From Glebionis coronaria (Eukaryota; Streptophyta; Magnoliopsida; Asterales; Asteraceae), in NCBI GenBank assembly GCA_025667525.1, contig CM046876.1, positions 480,396,557 through 480,460,556 on the forward strand: a stretch of DNA of 64,000 nt. The letters are read 5' to 3'. The position numbers and the translations under genes were made by a program. Below are positions 32,226 to 44,839 of this stretch, piece by piece. The notes below the pieces were generated by a model. That model saw nothing but the letters and a program-made list of their open reading frames with translations. It did no database searches and was not told the origin of the DNA. The stretch's first letter is position 1; each line of letters starts with the position of its first letter.

Positions 32226-34753
32226 TTTAGATTCACTAAAACCAAGTGGAGTTTCTTTGATACCAATCTCGTAAATATAATTTGTTATATTATGAGATTA
32301 TTAGAACGTATTTATTGAAACCAATTAGATTTTCTTTGAAACAAATCTCATAAAATGCAAGTTGTTATTTTATTAGATTGTTGGAACGTGTTTAATCAAA
32401 TTAAAAAGAAAAGATATTGATAAATTTAAAAGTTATTATTAAATATCAGATTATATACACCTTTACCAGATTAGATCTTTCATTTCAAAAGTGGTATCTC
32501 TCCAATGGAGAAATGATGCGTCGAGTGTGTCGATTGAAAGAAAGAAGAGAGACAACTTAAATGTCAGCGCAGAAATCGAAAATGCTTGTTTGACTTTTTT
32601 AAACTGATCGAGGTTAATTATAAACTAGACATAATTCTTGATAGTTATAATTTTAAAAGTACATCTATAGAAACCACACAGAGTATCTTCAAAATATTGG
32701 AGCTACTGAAGCCTTGTTAAGTTTCATTGTATAAAAATTTACATATAATATGAGTTAGTTAAAGCATACCACATATATCAATGAGTGATTTGTATCATGT
32801 TTTATTTTAGGAGGGGGGAGTGTATTGTGTTTATGATAGCATGCATGGTTTTGATCTAGTTAAGATTTAAGAGTGTACATTGTGAACTGTTGCAATACAA
32901 CTGTACCAATTACACTAATTGTACTATGGTATTAAAAATATTTATTCGTTTACAAAAATTGAGAAAAACTTATACAAGTCAACTATTTAAGTAATACCAA
33001 AGCATTGGAAACTTGTATCATTCTACTATTTACGTAGTGTTTTTTAACTTTTCAAGCTTAAAATGCTTGTAATTTTTTTTATTTTATAAGAAACTATTTT
33101 TCTTTTTAACAAATGTTAAAACCGGTTATATGATTATTACACACTGAATGCCAAAACTTTAGAAACTTGTACAATTATGCTATTTAAGTAGTATGTTTAA
33201 ATTTTCAAGTTTAAGATGGTTGTAAATTCTTTCATTAATAAGAAACTAGATGTCATATGATATAAACAAATCTAAATTTCAAAAAATTCATAATTCCTTC
33301 GATAAGTACGATTTCTACGTATTTACAATCCTAGATAATTAACTAGCGCTATACACAATAACTAAAAACAACAAGAAACAAATACTTGTTAGAATCTCTA
33401 ACACTAAAAGTAAATTCTTAGTCATTGTTATTCTCCATCTATCAGTTTATTACTTTATTTGTTAAACCAATTAATGTAATACCTCTTATGATAGTTAAAA
33501 ATAAAGAAAAAAATATATAAGCAAAGAAGAAACTAGTTGCCATACTGAAAAAGTAAATTGAGATTTAGTACCAGCACAAGAAACGAGCAAACGGAATTAA
33601 GCGTATATACTTCTCATTTTTTTTCTTTATTACTAACGAAGACCTAATATCTAAATGCTCAATATCAAAAAGCGAAATAATCACATGAGCTTAAGACATG
33701 GATTTAGGTTAAATAATTTATTGTTGCAAAAAAAGTTAAAAAATTGTTTAGTAATAGTATAAGATCTTAAATGATCCTATGATTTTACTTGCGTACCTAC
33801 AATCCCAAAACGACCGTATTTGAATTCGGTCTAATTATGATCCTTGTCATTTTGTGTGTGTTGGACCGTACGAGTGTGATCCTACGATTAGTATCATAAT
33901 TTTAACAATTATGAGTTTGTCGCAATCAAGATATATTGTGTGCAAATCAATTGCCATTATCTAAGTGTAAGGTTTACGAACACGGAAATACGGTGTGTTA
34001 AGGTGTTAATTGTTTATTAAGAGGTTTTAAGTTAGAATCTGATTCAAACATCTAAATCTGATATTGAAATTTTGGAATTTGAATTAGATTATATTGTTTG
34101 TTTTTGTTTGAAGAAAACATCTTAATGTTATTAGATCAAATGTATGCATTTAGATGTTCCTTCCATGTCTAGATCATTCGAATCTTTTTACCTCTTTTTG
34201 CCTCTTGATGAAAAAGATGAAACAAACACACTTAAACACCCAACAGCTCTAACTGAGTAAGAGCTTTGGTCTACTAAGAGGCTACTGAGAGTTTTTGAGA
34301 AAAAAACTAACACCCCCTAATTGTATCTGATATGTGTGTAAACACATACCATATTTCCTTATTAAACGGATTTAAAATGAATAAATATGTGTACTAGTTT
34401 ATTGTATATGTTTTTGTTGTCATTTGTGCTTGTGGTAGGTACGGATGTTCGGGATATTTTAAGGATAGATTATATGTTCACCACTAGTATTAATTTTATT
34501 AATGCTGGTAGTTATATTCTTAATGCTTGTAGTATAAAAACTAACACGTTTAATGTTGATAGTGAAGATCAATACTGGTTATGTTCTTTGTGCTAATTGA
34601 AGATAAAAATTGAAGACGAGTGAAGTTATCTTTAGGGGATGTTATGAATATATCTCTCAGGTTTAAATTATTATAATATATCTATATCTTTAAAGGACTC
34701 CTTGTACTATAAGGAGGTCTCAAGTTAGCTGTAGAATATACATAGACAGGTTA
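32226..34753. other. AT-rich intergenic DNA including duplicated segment copy 2
   Basis: 32737-33454 and 33633-33805 match 24698-25540 and 29767-29948. From 33806 to 34753 I recognise nothing. The open frame at 34387-34596 has no family resemblance. At 34754 the sequence switches abruptly into a copy of gypsy LTR DNA. Confidence 0.55.
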
Positions 34754-35646
34754 GCTCTACATCCTTCACATTGGAGCTGATCCCTCCACCCAGCACAGTT
34801 ATTTAGAGGTCACCCCTCTACAGCATGACGAGGTCACCCCTCCAGTTATTCATGCACGGTTGTTACAGCACGTGACCTATATAAGCTCTGGCAAATAAAA
34901 TACAGTAAATGCATGTTTTCAGAATTTAAAGTTATATTTCAGTTTCAGTATATATGAACCAGGTCTTACAGATTTTATGCAAGGTTATACCACATGTTAC
35001 ATATCAGTCTTATAGCTTCATTGTTGACTTCTATTTCATTACCTTCCAGTACATTCTTATCATGCTATATCCGTCCACTGAGCGTTATGCTCAGCCGTAG
35101 TTTCCTTTCATGTTTCCCAAACGGCAGGTACACAGGGACGATCTTAGGACTTCTAAGAGAGTACGTGCATTTGGATGGGAGCTTTCCAGACTCCTTTATT
35201 TTATGCATACCTTACGTTACTTTACTTTGGTTGTTTGGACACTGTTTCGTCCTTTTCCTTTCTGTACTTAATCTTTATATTTTTTGGGCTTGTTGGACTA
35301 CCGATGTTTGATTTCCGGTATTTCCGTTTGGTCAGTTAATGTTTAATACATTGCCTTGCATGCTTTGATGACACGCCATAAATACACGTAACGGTCCATT
35401 TATCCAAGTGGGGTGTTACAACATATGGTATTTTAAAAAATCCAAAAATAAATGAAAAAGAATCATAGATCCATGTTTCAAAGAAAAGAACCAGGATCTA
35501 TACTGATTAAAAAATGGATTTTAAAATAAAACAGAGCAAGGTTATGAAACTAAGAACTGGACTCTATTATGCATTATAAAGCCCATCTATAAAACCGAGT
35601 TTTATGGTTTGAGTTTTGTTGTTATCTTTATACGCGAAAATACAAT
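34754..35646 (+). repeat. Copy of gypsy 1 LTR tail plus CACTA flank
   Basis: This 893-bp block is essentially identical to 42367-43261. The one difference I see is a TA dinucleotide indel near 34950/42555. The first 667 bp are the 3' part of the gypsy 1 LTR, ending GGGGTGTTACA at 35420. The last 226 bp are CACTA subterminal repeat lying outside the LTR in the 3' copy. It is therefore not an ordinary 5' LTR: there is no LTR start, no primer site, and foreign flank is included. The open frames at 34994-35311 and 42609-42926 are chance frames inside this repeat. Confidence 0.9.
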
Positions 35647-36287
35647 GAGATCCGAGATGAGTATCAAAATGGACCTCAGCAGAATAACAACCCTCCTGCT
35701 CCACCACCTGCCACTTTACCCGCTTGGCTGGATCTGTTCAACAAGCAGAAGCCCCGACTGTTTGAGCAGACTGTAGCTCCAACTGATGCAGAAGACTGGA
35801 TCTACCATATAGAGAACTTTTTTGGGGCTATGGGTTGTGGTGATGTTTTCAAAGTTAGGCTTGCAGTTTACAAGCTGGAGGGTCCTGCTCTACATTGGTG
35901 GAGGTCTCAGAAACTGTCCAATGGGGGAGATGCTTGGGAGCTTGCATTGACCTGGGCACTTTTCAAGACGATGTTCTATGACCAGTTTTTCCCGCATGCG
36001 GAGCAAGCTAAGATGAAGAGGGACTTTCACGTTATTCGTCAGAATAATGGCGAGAACAGTATAGAGTTCATGCACCGATACCTCAGGATGGCTGGATTCT
36101 TGGGGGAGGCTGCGGGTACCGTAGAGGAGCAAGTGAAGCAATTTCGCTGGGCTCTTCACACTAGGACTGCAGATAGATTGATGAGTGCCACATTCACTAA
36201 TGTGTCACAAGTAGCTAATGCAGCTCGGGACATCGAGATGCTTTTTGAGAGGGACGAGCTCGAGAATTTAGAGCGCCCGGAGAAGAG

Positions 36288-36362
36288 GTACATCTCACCC
36301 AACAGACTTAAACAATTTAGCCATTATTGCTTGGCAACTTATATGTTATTAAAATCTTACAG
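36288..36362 (+). other. Intron-like segment 1 in gypsy 1 gag
   Basis: The junctions are AAGAG|GTACAT and TCTTACAG|ACACAG, with a length of 75 bp. It leaves no stop in frame, but its residues (Leu/Tyr-rich) differ sharply from the hydrophilic gag tail on both sides. Joining the flanks keeps the Arg codon split in phase 2. Confidence 0.6.
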
Positions 36363-36506
36363 ACACAGAGGAGGAGACCGATCCCAATCGGCTACTCCGC
36401 ATCAGAACTACAGGAACCACGGTCAGTCATATGACCGTAATCGGTCAGATAGGAGGAACGGCGGTGATAATTACCGCGGCAGCTCTAACTCCTCTGGCAG
36501 CTACAG

Positions 36507-36580
36507 GTGAGCCTTTAAGCTCCAAGAATACTAAACTATCGTGTAAAACAGATCTTAAATTTATTTGTAAATTCCAACAG
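36507..36580 (+). other. Intron-like segment 2 in gypsy 1 gag
   Basis: The junctions are CTACAG|GTGAGC and TTCCAACAG|AGATGC, with a length of 74 bp, TACTAAAC about 45 bases before the acceptor and AT-rich composition. It contains stop codons in the gag frame. Splicing in phase 2 reads through into the DAGQGRDQNNRGQQ segment. Confidence 0.65.
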
Positions 36581-36697
36581 AGATGCTGGACAGGGGCGTG
36601 ACCAAAACAACAGGGGTCAACAGGTTGCCCGACCGGAAAATTCTGGTAATTTTAAAATTCAGTCAGTCAGCCTTATTTCAGTTAAGTTATCAGAATC

Positions 36698-39600
36698 GTG
36701 ACACGTATATATCATCGTAAATCAGGTTCTCAGCAAACCAGAGCTACTTCCACCGGGTTTACTTACCCCACTTGCATCACGTGTGGGAAGAAACACTCGG
36801 GACCTTGTCGTCGTGGTTCGGGTAATTGCTACAAGTGTGGTCAGCCGGGCCATTTGAAGAGGGATTGCAAGAGCGGGGATGCTGCCGGTACCTCAGGCCA
36901 GATTCCTCAGATTTTACCTCCCCCACCACCGATACCACCAACCACTGGTCGTGTCTACACTACTACCCGTGAACAAGCAAATAAGACCGCATGTACCATT
37001 ACTGGCATTTTGTTTATACACGGACAGTCTGCATGCGTGCTTTTCGATACAGGCGCCACGCACTCGGTTATATCTACTTCATATGCTGTTAGAATAAACA
37101 TGACCCCTACGCCACTAGACAGTGCACTTAGTATATCTACCCCCATGCGAGACTCTGTACTCATTACCCAAGTATATAAGGATCTCCCTCTTGAGTTTGA
37201 TGATAAAATCCGTCCAGTCAGTGCTCTTCCTTTGGATATGTGTGATTTTGATATTATTCTGGGTATGGATTGGTTATCGGCTCATCATGCCACCATAGAT
37301 TGCCATGCTCACCAGGTCATCTTTGGTGATGTCCAGACACCAGAGTATATTCACCGAGGCTTCCTACCAGGAAAACATGTCCAGATCATTTCAGCTTTAC
37401 AGGCTCGTACCTTACTATATCATGGTTGCGAGGGTTTCCTAGCTACAGTCCATGACACGAATTCTGAAACACCTTCGATTCATGATCAGCCAGTTGTGTC
37501 AGACTTTCCAGATGTTTTTCCAGAGGAACTTCCAGGTTTACCTCCCATGCGAGAGGTAGAATTTGGTATCGATCTCGTTCCAGGTGCAGAACCAGTATCT
37601 AAAGCTCCTTACCGTATGGCTCCTGTAGAGCTTAAGGAACTGAAGGATCAACTTCAGGAACTTCTCGAAAGGGGTTTCATCCGTCCAAGCGTGTCACCTT
37701 GGGGCGCTCCCGTTTTGTTTGTCAAGAAGAAGGATGGTAGTATGCGTTTGTGTATTGACTACCGTGAGTTGAATAAGCTCACTATTCGTAACCGTTATCC
37801 ACTTCCTCGTATTGACGATTTATTCGATCAGCTTCAGGGTGCCAAGCACTTCTCAAAACTCGATCTACGGTCAGGCTACCATCAGTTGCGTGTAAAAGAG
37901 CAGGATATATCCAAAACTGCTTTTCGCACGAGGTACGGTCATTACGAGTTTGTTGTTATGCCATTCGGTCTCACGAATGCGCCCGCAGTATTTATGGACT
38001 TAATGAACAGAGTCTTCCACGAATTCTTAGACAAGTTCGTGATTGTATTCATCGATGATATCCTCATTTTCTCCAAATCCAAAGAGGAACATGAGGACCA
38101 CCTCCGTACGGTTTTGCAGATTCTCAGACAAGAAAAACTATACGCTAAATTTTCGAAGTGCGAGTTTTGGCTGAATACAGTGGCGTTTCTAGGCCATATT
38201 GTTTCCGCAGAAGGAATAACTATGGATCCCGCAAAGGTGGAGGCTATCACCAAATGGCCAAGACCGACATCTGTCACAGAGATACGTAATTTTCTTGGGT
38301 TGGCGGGTTATTACCGCAGGTTTGTGGAAAACTTCTCACGTTTGGCGTTACCATTGACCCAACTTATGCGAAAGGGTGAGAAGTTTATATGGACCGAGGA
38401 GAGAGAAAAGAGTTTTGAGGAACTCAAGCATCGATTGATCTCAGCACCGATACTTACTCTTCCATCCGGTCCAGGCGGCTATCAGATTTACAGTGACGCA
38501 TCAGGAAAGGGCTTAGGTTGTGTTCTTATGCAGCATGGGAAAGTCATTGCGTATGCTTCGCGTCAACTGAAGCCGTATGAGACAAATTACCCTACTCATG
38601 ATTTAGAGCTCGCAGCAGTCGTTTTCGCCCTTAAAATCTGGAGGCATTATTTATACGGTGAGTCGTGTGATATCTTCACCGATCACAAAAGTCTCAAGTA
38701 TATATTTACACAGCGAGAGCTGAACATGAGACAGAGACGATGGTTAGAACTGCTAAAAGACTATGACACTAATATCCAGTATCACCCAGGCAAAGCAAAT
38801 GTAGTAGCAGATGCCCTTAGCAGAAAGTCAGGTATGATAAATGGCATCAAAGTTCAGGAAGAAATTATTCGGGATTTAGAACGGTATGATATTGAACTTT
38901 TAGTACGCGGACAGAGGGGATACTGGGCTAGTTTGAGGGTAGAACCAGATTTACTCTCTAGGATTAAAGACGCCCAAAAGGATGATGGTGAAATCTGGGC
39001 GATCATCCAAAACATTGACCGTCAGACCGAATTTCGCATCGATGACGACGGTATTGTATGGCAGGGTACCAAACTCTGCGTTCCAGAGGATCCTGCTCTC
39101 AGAGAAGCCTTAATGACTGAGGCTCACAGCTCTCCGTTCTCTATCCACCCGGGTTCCACAAAAATGTACCACGATCTTAAGCAGCATTTCTGGTGGAGCG
39201 GCATGAAGCAGGATGTCGCAACATTTGTGTCTAAATGTTTAACCTGTCAGCAGGTTAAGATAGAGCACCCGCGTTCCAGTGGTCTTCTCCAGCCATTAGA
39301 TATTCCAATGTAGAAATGGGACAAGATCTCTATGGATTTTGTCACCGGACTACCACATACTCAGCGGAGACATGATGCAATCTGGGTAGTTGTCGATCGT
39401 TTGACCAAGTCGGCACATTTCATTCCTATTCGTAAAGATTTCGCAGTCAGTAAATTAGCAAAACTATTCACCGAGGAGATTGTACGGTTACATGGTACAC
39501 CCTCCGAAATTATATCAGATAGAGATCCACGGTTCACTTCTCATTTCTGGAGAGGCCTGCATAAAGCTTGGGGAACCAGGCTCAAGCTCAGCACAGCTTT

Positions 39601-40372
39601 CCATCCACAGACGGACGGTCAATCAGAGCGTACTATCCAGACCTTAGAGGACATGCTACGCGCCTGTGCATTAGAATGGACAGGACACTGGGATGACTAT
39701 ATTTGCTTGGTCGAGTTTGCCTACAACAACAGTTGGCATGCTAGTATCAAGCGTGCTCCATTCGAGATGCTTTACGGCAGGAAATGTCGTGCTCCTATTT
39801 GTTGGGATCAGGTTGGAGAACGCTTGATTGAAGGACCAGAATTAATAGAAATGACCAATGAAAAGGTCGCCATCGCTAGGGCAAAACTGCAAGAAGCGCG
39901 TACTCGCCAGAAGAGTTACGCCGACAGACATCGCAGAGATCTATCATTTCAGGCTGGAGATCGTGTGTTCCTCAAAGTATCACCTGCACGCGGTGTCAGA
40001 CGTTTCGGCCTCAAAGGTAAACTTAGCCCTCGCTACATCGGACCATTTGAAATCCTTGAACGCGTCGGGGAAGTATCGTATCGGTTGGCGCTGCCACCTC
40101 AGCTTTCACACGTCCACAACGTGTTTCATGTCTCATTACTCAGGGGATACAACTATCACGAACTTCACAAAGTAAATTATCCACTCGATCAGATTCGGGA
40201 GGATTTATCCTATGTTGAGGAACCCGAAGCGGTTTTAGATCGCCAGGACCGAGTCATGAGAAGGAAGACCATTCCGTTCGTAAAAATCCTGTGGAGGAAC
40301 CATACCGAGCGGGAGGCCACTTGGGAAACAGAGGAGTCTATACGGACTTCTTATCCTCACTTTCGGTTTTGA
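36698..40372 (+). pseudogene. Gypsy 1 pol: zinc knuckle, protease, RT, RNase H, integrase, chromodomain
   Basis: The domain order with integrase last marks Ty3/gypsy. Visible are a zinc knuckle [14 protein letters not shown] (44-57), protease [12 protein letters not shown] (DTG about 117-119), RT with [10 protein letters not shown] and FIDDILIF (about 450), RNase [11 protein letters not shown] (about 597) and the His/Cys domain ending CLTCQQVK (about 810-850). After the TAG at 39311-39313 the same frame continues with the integrase core (MDFVTGLP, ISDRDPRFTSHF, TDGQSERTIQTLEDM). The C-terminal chromodomain follows (YVEEPEAVLDRQ to WETEESIRTSYPHF). The chromodomain and overall look suggest the Tekay/Del lineage. 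The TAG replaces a normally Trp codon (TGG) in IPM-W-KWD. Apart from that stop, pol is intact for 1,200 residues. Confidence 0.94.
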
Positions 40373-40554
40373 TTCGGGTATGTCTTTTCAGCTTTTATGT
40401 CGTTCAGTTATTAGCATTTCAACTTTTACTTCAGTCAGCTTAAATACCTTGTAATTCGAGGACGAATTTCTCCTTTTTAGAGGGGAAGAATTGTAAAACC
40501 CAGTACGGACGTATTTTAATTCGGGGACGAATTATTCTTTTAGAGGGGAAGAAT
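40373..40554 (+). other. Gypsy 1 3' leader with duplicated polypurine tract
   Basis: AGAGGGGAAGAA followed by TTGTAAAACCC occurs twice, 63 bp apart (purine tracts at about 40479-40490 and 40542-40553), each preceded by GACGAATT. The polypurine tract primes plus-strand DNA synthesis and defines the LTR start. The second copy adjoins the LTR as called. The first is a duplicated tract plus the first bases of an LTR. Confidence 0.85.
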
Positions 40555-43035
40555 TGTAAAACCCGTATTTTTATTAGGAAATATAAATACGCGGGTTATT
40601 TTATTTAAACCATTTGCGTAGCAATTATCAACGAAAACAAACGCAAGAAAAATGTACAAGTATTATTATATACTAGTTTGTAAAAAAAAAAAAAGTAAAT
40701 GAATAAAAGGCTAGGGCCGGTTTGTAAATAAAAGGAAGGAGAGGGACTTGGGCTCAAGGCCCAAGTGTTTTGTGTTTTCTTTGGCCGGGTATAACAAAAA
40801 AAAGGGGACGGGGGGTTCTTTTTATTCCCCTCTGCCGACACAAACAAACACACATAAGAAACCCTAAATCCAAAAACAAAGCAGCCGCACTTTTCTTGGT
40901 GTCTCTTCTTTCCTGCCGCGACCCAAAACAAGAAACAAGAAGGTAGGTCGGGTGCTTAATTCAGAAAACAAGAAAGACACAGGTTGTTAGCTTAAACCCT
41001 AAAGCAAGGTAAACCCTAATTCTTGTCTAAGTCCCTTCTATTTGATCTTCAATCTAATCCTTTTAAGGTGTTTTTAAACACGTTCTTATAGCCATATGTA
41101 AGGGGGTTTTCGTTTTGTTTAGATGTTGGGTCGAAAACACACAAACCGAGACCAATCTAAGTCTCGGTGGTATTTCTTCCCACCAGCCGCAACCCTAATT
41201 AAGGGTGCTGGCTTGGTTGTACTGACGGGGGGAAACAACAACAGGCAGGGGGAATTGTTTACTTTGGCAGTGGGAACCCACGGCTGGCAAATTTAGCCAG
41301 TCGGTGGGTGTTTTAAGCTAGCGGGGGGAAACCAGAAACTGCCAGGGGGAAAAACTGCATGTTAGGGGGCGTTTGGCAGTGGGGTTTAATAAGCAGAAAT
41401 TAAGGGCTGTTTGGCTACAGGCTTAACGGGGTGTTTGGCAACCCGGTTTAGAACAGTTAAGGGTGGGTCCGGTTGGTTTAACCCGAGACATGGGCGTCTC
41501 GGGGGAAATTTTTAGCACGGGTTTTGGGATGCCTAGTATTTATAAACACGGGGATATTATTTATATTAATAAAATCTTTTTATAAGGAGTTTTATAAATG
41601 GATTTAATCAAACTGTCTTATTGTATTAATTTAATTAGTAAAATTAATCGATTTGGTTTTATTCTCGTATTATTTTTAAAACGTGTGATTTAATTAATAT
41701 TTTTTTTCAAAGGAACGAATTTGGAAAACTTGCTATCTATATTAGATTACGAGTTATAGTAATAATAATTATATCAGATTAGTGTAATCAGATATACAGA
41801 ATATAAGTTAATCAGTAATATTAGAACAATCAGATGTATCAGTTTATATTCAAACAGAAATACAAGAATAAATAAATTAAAACAAGAATATTTAAGATCA
41901 GTAACAGTAAACAGTAATCAGACGACTTATTTCAGCCATTATTTATGTAGTATTCGTGAAGTCGGAGTAGATCTTTCAGCTGTCGTTTCTGTTTCGTTAC
42001 TGGACACGAGGTACGGATTTTCCGTCCTTTCAGTAAGGACTTCCTTCCTATGCATGATTAGGATTTCCCGTCTCCAGCCCAATGTTTTTCCCCAGTATAT
42101 GTTTAATTTATCAGTAATCATGTTAATAACTAAATAGAATTACCTGAGCGTTATATACAAGCACGACCAGTTTATGTACCAGTTACGGAGGTACCGTAAC
42201 CACGACACTAGAGGCACCGGTGTCGTGACTCACATGCAGGAGAGTGATATCCTGCATCGTCCCACTCATGTTCAGTTTGGCCATTCTTATATGTATGTTT
42301 TAGTGGGGCGTATGGATGAATCCTAGGCTATATGTGTTACAAGTTATCAGGGTGAATGTGGTGTGTGCTCTACATCCTTCACATTGGAGCTGATCCCTCC
42401 ACCCAGCACAGTTATTTAGAGGTCACCCCTCTACAGCATGACGAGGTCACCCCTCCAGTTATTCATGCACGGTTGTTACAGCACGTGACCTATATAAGCT
42501 CTGGCAAATAAAATACAGTAAATGCATGTTTTCAGAATTTAAAGTTATATTTCAGTTTCAGTATATATATGAACCAGGTCTTACAGATTTTATGCAAGGT
42601 TATACCACATGTTACATATCAGTCTTATAGCTTCATTGTTGACTTCTATTTCATTACCTTCCAGTACATTCTTATCATGCTATATCCGTCCACTGAGCGT
42701 TATGCTCAGCCGTAGTTTCCTTTCATGTTTCCCAAACGGCAGGTACACAGGGACGATCTTAGGACTTCTAAGAGAGTACGTGCATTTGGATGGGAGCTTT
42801 CCAGACTCCTTTATTTTATGCATACCTTACGTTACTTTACTTTGGTTGTTTGGACACTGTTTCGTCCTTTTCCTTTCTGTACTTAATCTTTATATTTTTT
42901 GGGCTTGTTGGACTACCGATGTTTGATTTCCGGTATTTCCGTTTGGTCAGTTAATGTTTAATACATTGCCTTGCATGCTTTGATGACACGCCATAAATAC
43001 ACGTAACGGTCCATTTATCCAAGTGGGGTGTTACA
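40555..43035 (+). mobile_element. 3' LTR of gypsy 1, 2481 bp
   Basis: It runs from TGTAAAACCCGTATTT to GGGGTGTTACA, immediately after the polypurine tract. The 3' end matches 34754-35420 almost perfectly, and the general layout resembles the LTRs at 52956 and 60069 (GAGGTACC...GAGGCAC, GATCC...CC, GTGGGGCGTATGG). There is no full 5' partner in the window. The following bases (ACATA...) are CACTA repeat. Confidence 0.88.
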
Positions 43036-43758
43036 ACATATGGTATTTTAAAAAATCCAAAAATAAATGAAAAAGAATCATAGATCCATGTTTCAAAGAA
43101 AAGAACCAGGATCTATACTGATTAAAAAATGGATTTTAAAATAAAACAGAGCAAGGTTATGAAACTAAGAACTGGACTCTATTATGCATTATAAAGCCCA
43201 TCTATAAAACCGAGTTTTATGGTTTGAGTTTTGTTGTTATCTTTATACGCGAAAATACAATGCTTACAGGTGGTATTTTAAAAAATTAAAACAATAAATA
43301 AATATATCATAGAGCTATGTTTCAAAGCAAACAACCGGGATCTATACTGATTAAAAATGGATTTTAAAATAAAAGAGAACAAGGTTATGAAACAAAAACC
43401 AGGCTGTATTATGCATTATAAAGCCCGTTTATAAAACTGGGATCTGGTTTGAGTTTTGTTGTTATCTTTATACCTGGAAATACAATGCTTACACGTGGCA
43501 TTTTAAAAATTCCCCAAAAAATCTTAGAGCCATGTTTAAAGCAAAGAACCGGGATGCAACTGATTAAAAAATGGATTTTAAACTCAAATGGATCATGGTT
43601 ATGAAACGAAAAACCGGGCTATATTATGCATTATAAATCCCTTTTATAAAACCGGGATCTATGGCCTTCCCTCATGAAGTCCCCCCTTTTAAGTCTCAGG
43701 AAAAAACAGGCTTAATGGGCATTTTTAACCGGGCACTATGTGCGTTTTTGTAGTAGTG
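43036..43758. mobile_element. CACTA (En/Spm) transposon end with subterminal repeats
   Basis: Three units of the roughly 235-bp repeat (each with GTTTCAAAG, CCGGGATC, AAATGGATTTTAAA) lead to a terminus GCGTTTTTGTAGTAGTG at 43742-43758. On the other strand this is CACTACTACAAAAACGC, the classic CACTA end. The adjacent CCGGGCACTATGTGCG block is typical too. The opposite terminus was not found. Gypsy 1 was inserted within this repeat array. Confidence 0.85.
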
Positions 43759-44839
43759 GGGTACGGTAATGTTTTTTAAAATAAAATTCCATTAAGTTGT
43801 TGGTTAAATTTTATAATGATCAGTGTGAATTCGAGAGCATGTCGTCCAAAATGCTAGAATAAGGCCACCGTCCACAGAGGAGGAATGGAACTTTACAAGT
43901 TGATGTTAGAAGAACAGAGGAACATCACGTGAATATATTTTATTTGTTAAGGAGGCATAATGTGCCCCATGGGTAGAGGTTTATGAAGCTTTTAACTTGA
44001 GACCTCACATTCTTAGTTTTAATCCAAAATGACTACATTTGAAGTTCAATGAATTCAAACTCTTTGTCCACCAGCTAAATGCCAGTGGGGTCCTTGGACT
44101 CATTTCTTAAATCAGTTACCATTTTCATACATTTTAGGATGCTCCCTCGTCATCGACTTTCTTAGTCACTCTTTGGTAGTATTTACTTATGCGTAGTATA
44201 ATAAGAAATGAGAGATCTCACAGGTCAATGTCTTCCAAACAAATAACTGAATCATACAAATGACATATTAAGCTACTGAGACTTGTATAACACAAAATTA
44301 TAAGTTGATCTTGCGAATCTTTGAGCTATAACAATGCAGGCAATCAAAAGTTGATACATTGGCTGATTTGTCAACCAACAAAAACAAGAAATAACTGATT
44401 ACATGTATATTAAAGAAAAACAAGAAATACGGCATAACTCTTAGGAGCCAAACAAAACTCAATATATGACATGTCTCTTCCCTCTATTACATGTGCCTTC
44501 ATGCTTGACACCTGCAATGCACATTCGTGAGTAAGCTTCGTATCTATTGAGTTCATAACTTTTATACAGCATTCGTAAACACAGAGTATGCAAGAAGAAT
44601 GATCAACAAACCATGAATTTTAATTTAAGTCTATAACAAAACAAAGAACTTGTAGGTAATTAAAAATCATTATTTTTACTAGCTGCTCGTTTTTACTCTC
44701 CTCAGAGAGTGATTGAGTGAATAAAACAACCCATATTTTGAAACTCATATGCTAGAAGACTGACCAATCTCTCACTGATCCTTTTAGCGGTAGACCAACC
44801 TTTCTATACTAGAAAATACATTTTCACTTAAGAACTTAC
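43759..44839. other. Intergenic, with duplicated segment copy 2 at 44381-44720
   Basis: 44381-44720 is the diverged partner of 16470-16860. It keeps the CTGCAATGCA acceptor and the GTCNRGKRHVI-coding piece, but the upstream exon copy is more decayed. The remainder has no recognised feature. The last five bases, CTTAC (44835-44839), are the TSD of copia 2. Confidence 0.6.

Larger units (their letters stand above)
35647..36690 (+). pseudogene. Gypsy 1 gag, N-terminally truncated, with intron-like segments
   Basis: This is the capsid protein of a chromovirus. Coding similarity starts abruptly at 35647 (EIRDEYQNGPQQNN), directly after CACTA repeat DNA, so the true N-terminus and leader are missing. 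The retrotransposon gag core is present (WLDLFNKQKPRLFEQ, LAVYKLEGPALHWWRSQK, EFMHRYLRMAGFL). Two GT-AG segments interrupt it. The first, 36288-36362 (75 bp), follows EKR. The second, 36507-36580 (74 bp), holds an in-frame TGA and a TACTAAAC branch-point-like motif. Removing each restores a continuous Arg/Gly/Asn-rich gag tail in phase 2. After about 36645 the frame is unclear until pol. Confidence 0.82.

Noticed and set aside
34994..35311. 105-codon open frame, identical at 42609-42926, hydrophobic
   Set aside because: It lies inside gypsy LTR sequence and both copies come from the 893-bp duplication. There is no gene evidence.
40605..40931. Minus-strand frame of 108 codons in the gypsy 1 LTR
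   Set aside because: Low-complexity Phe/Ser/Pro-rich antisense of the LTR, with no homologous look.
42609..43035. Possible separate small gene at the end of the gypsy 1 LTR
   Set aside because: The region is part of the LTR up to GGGGTGTTACA. Coding signal is absent.
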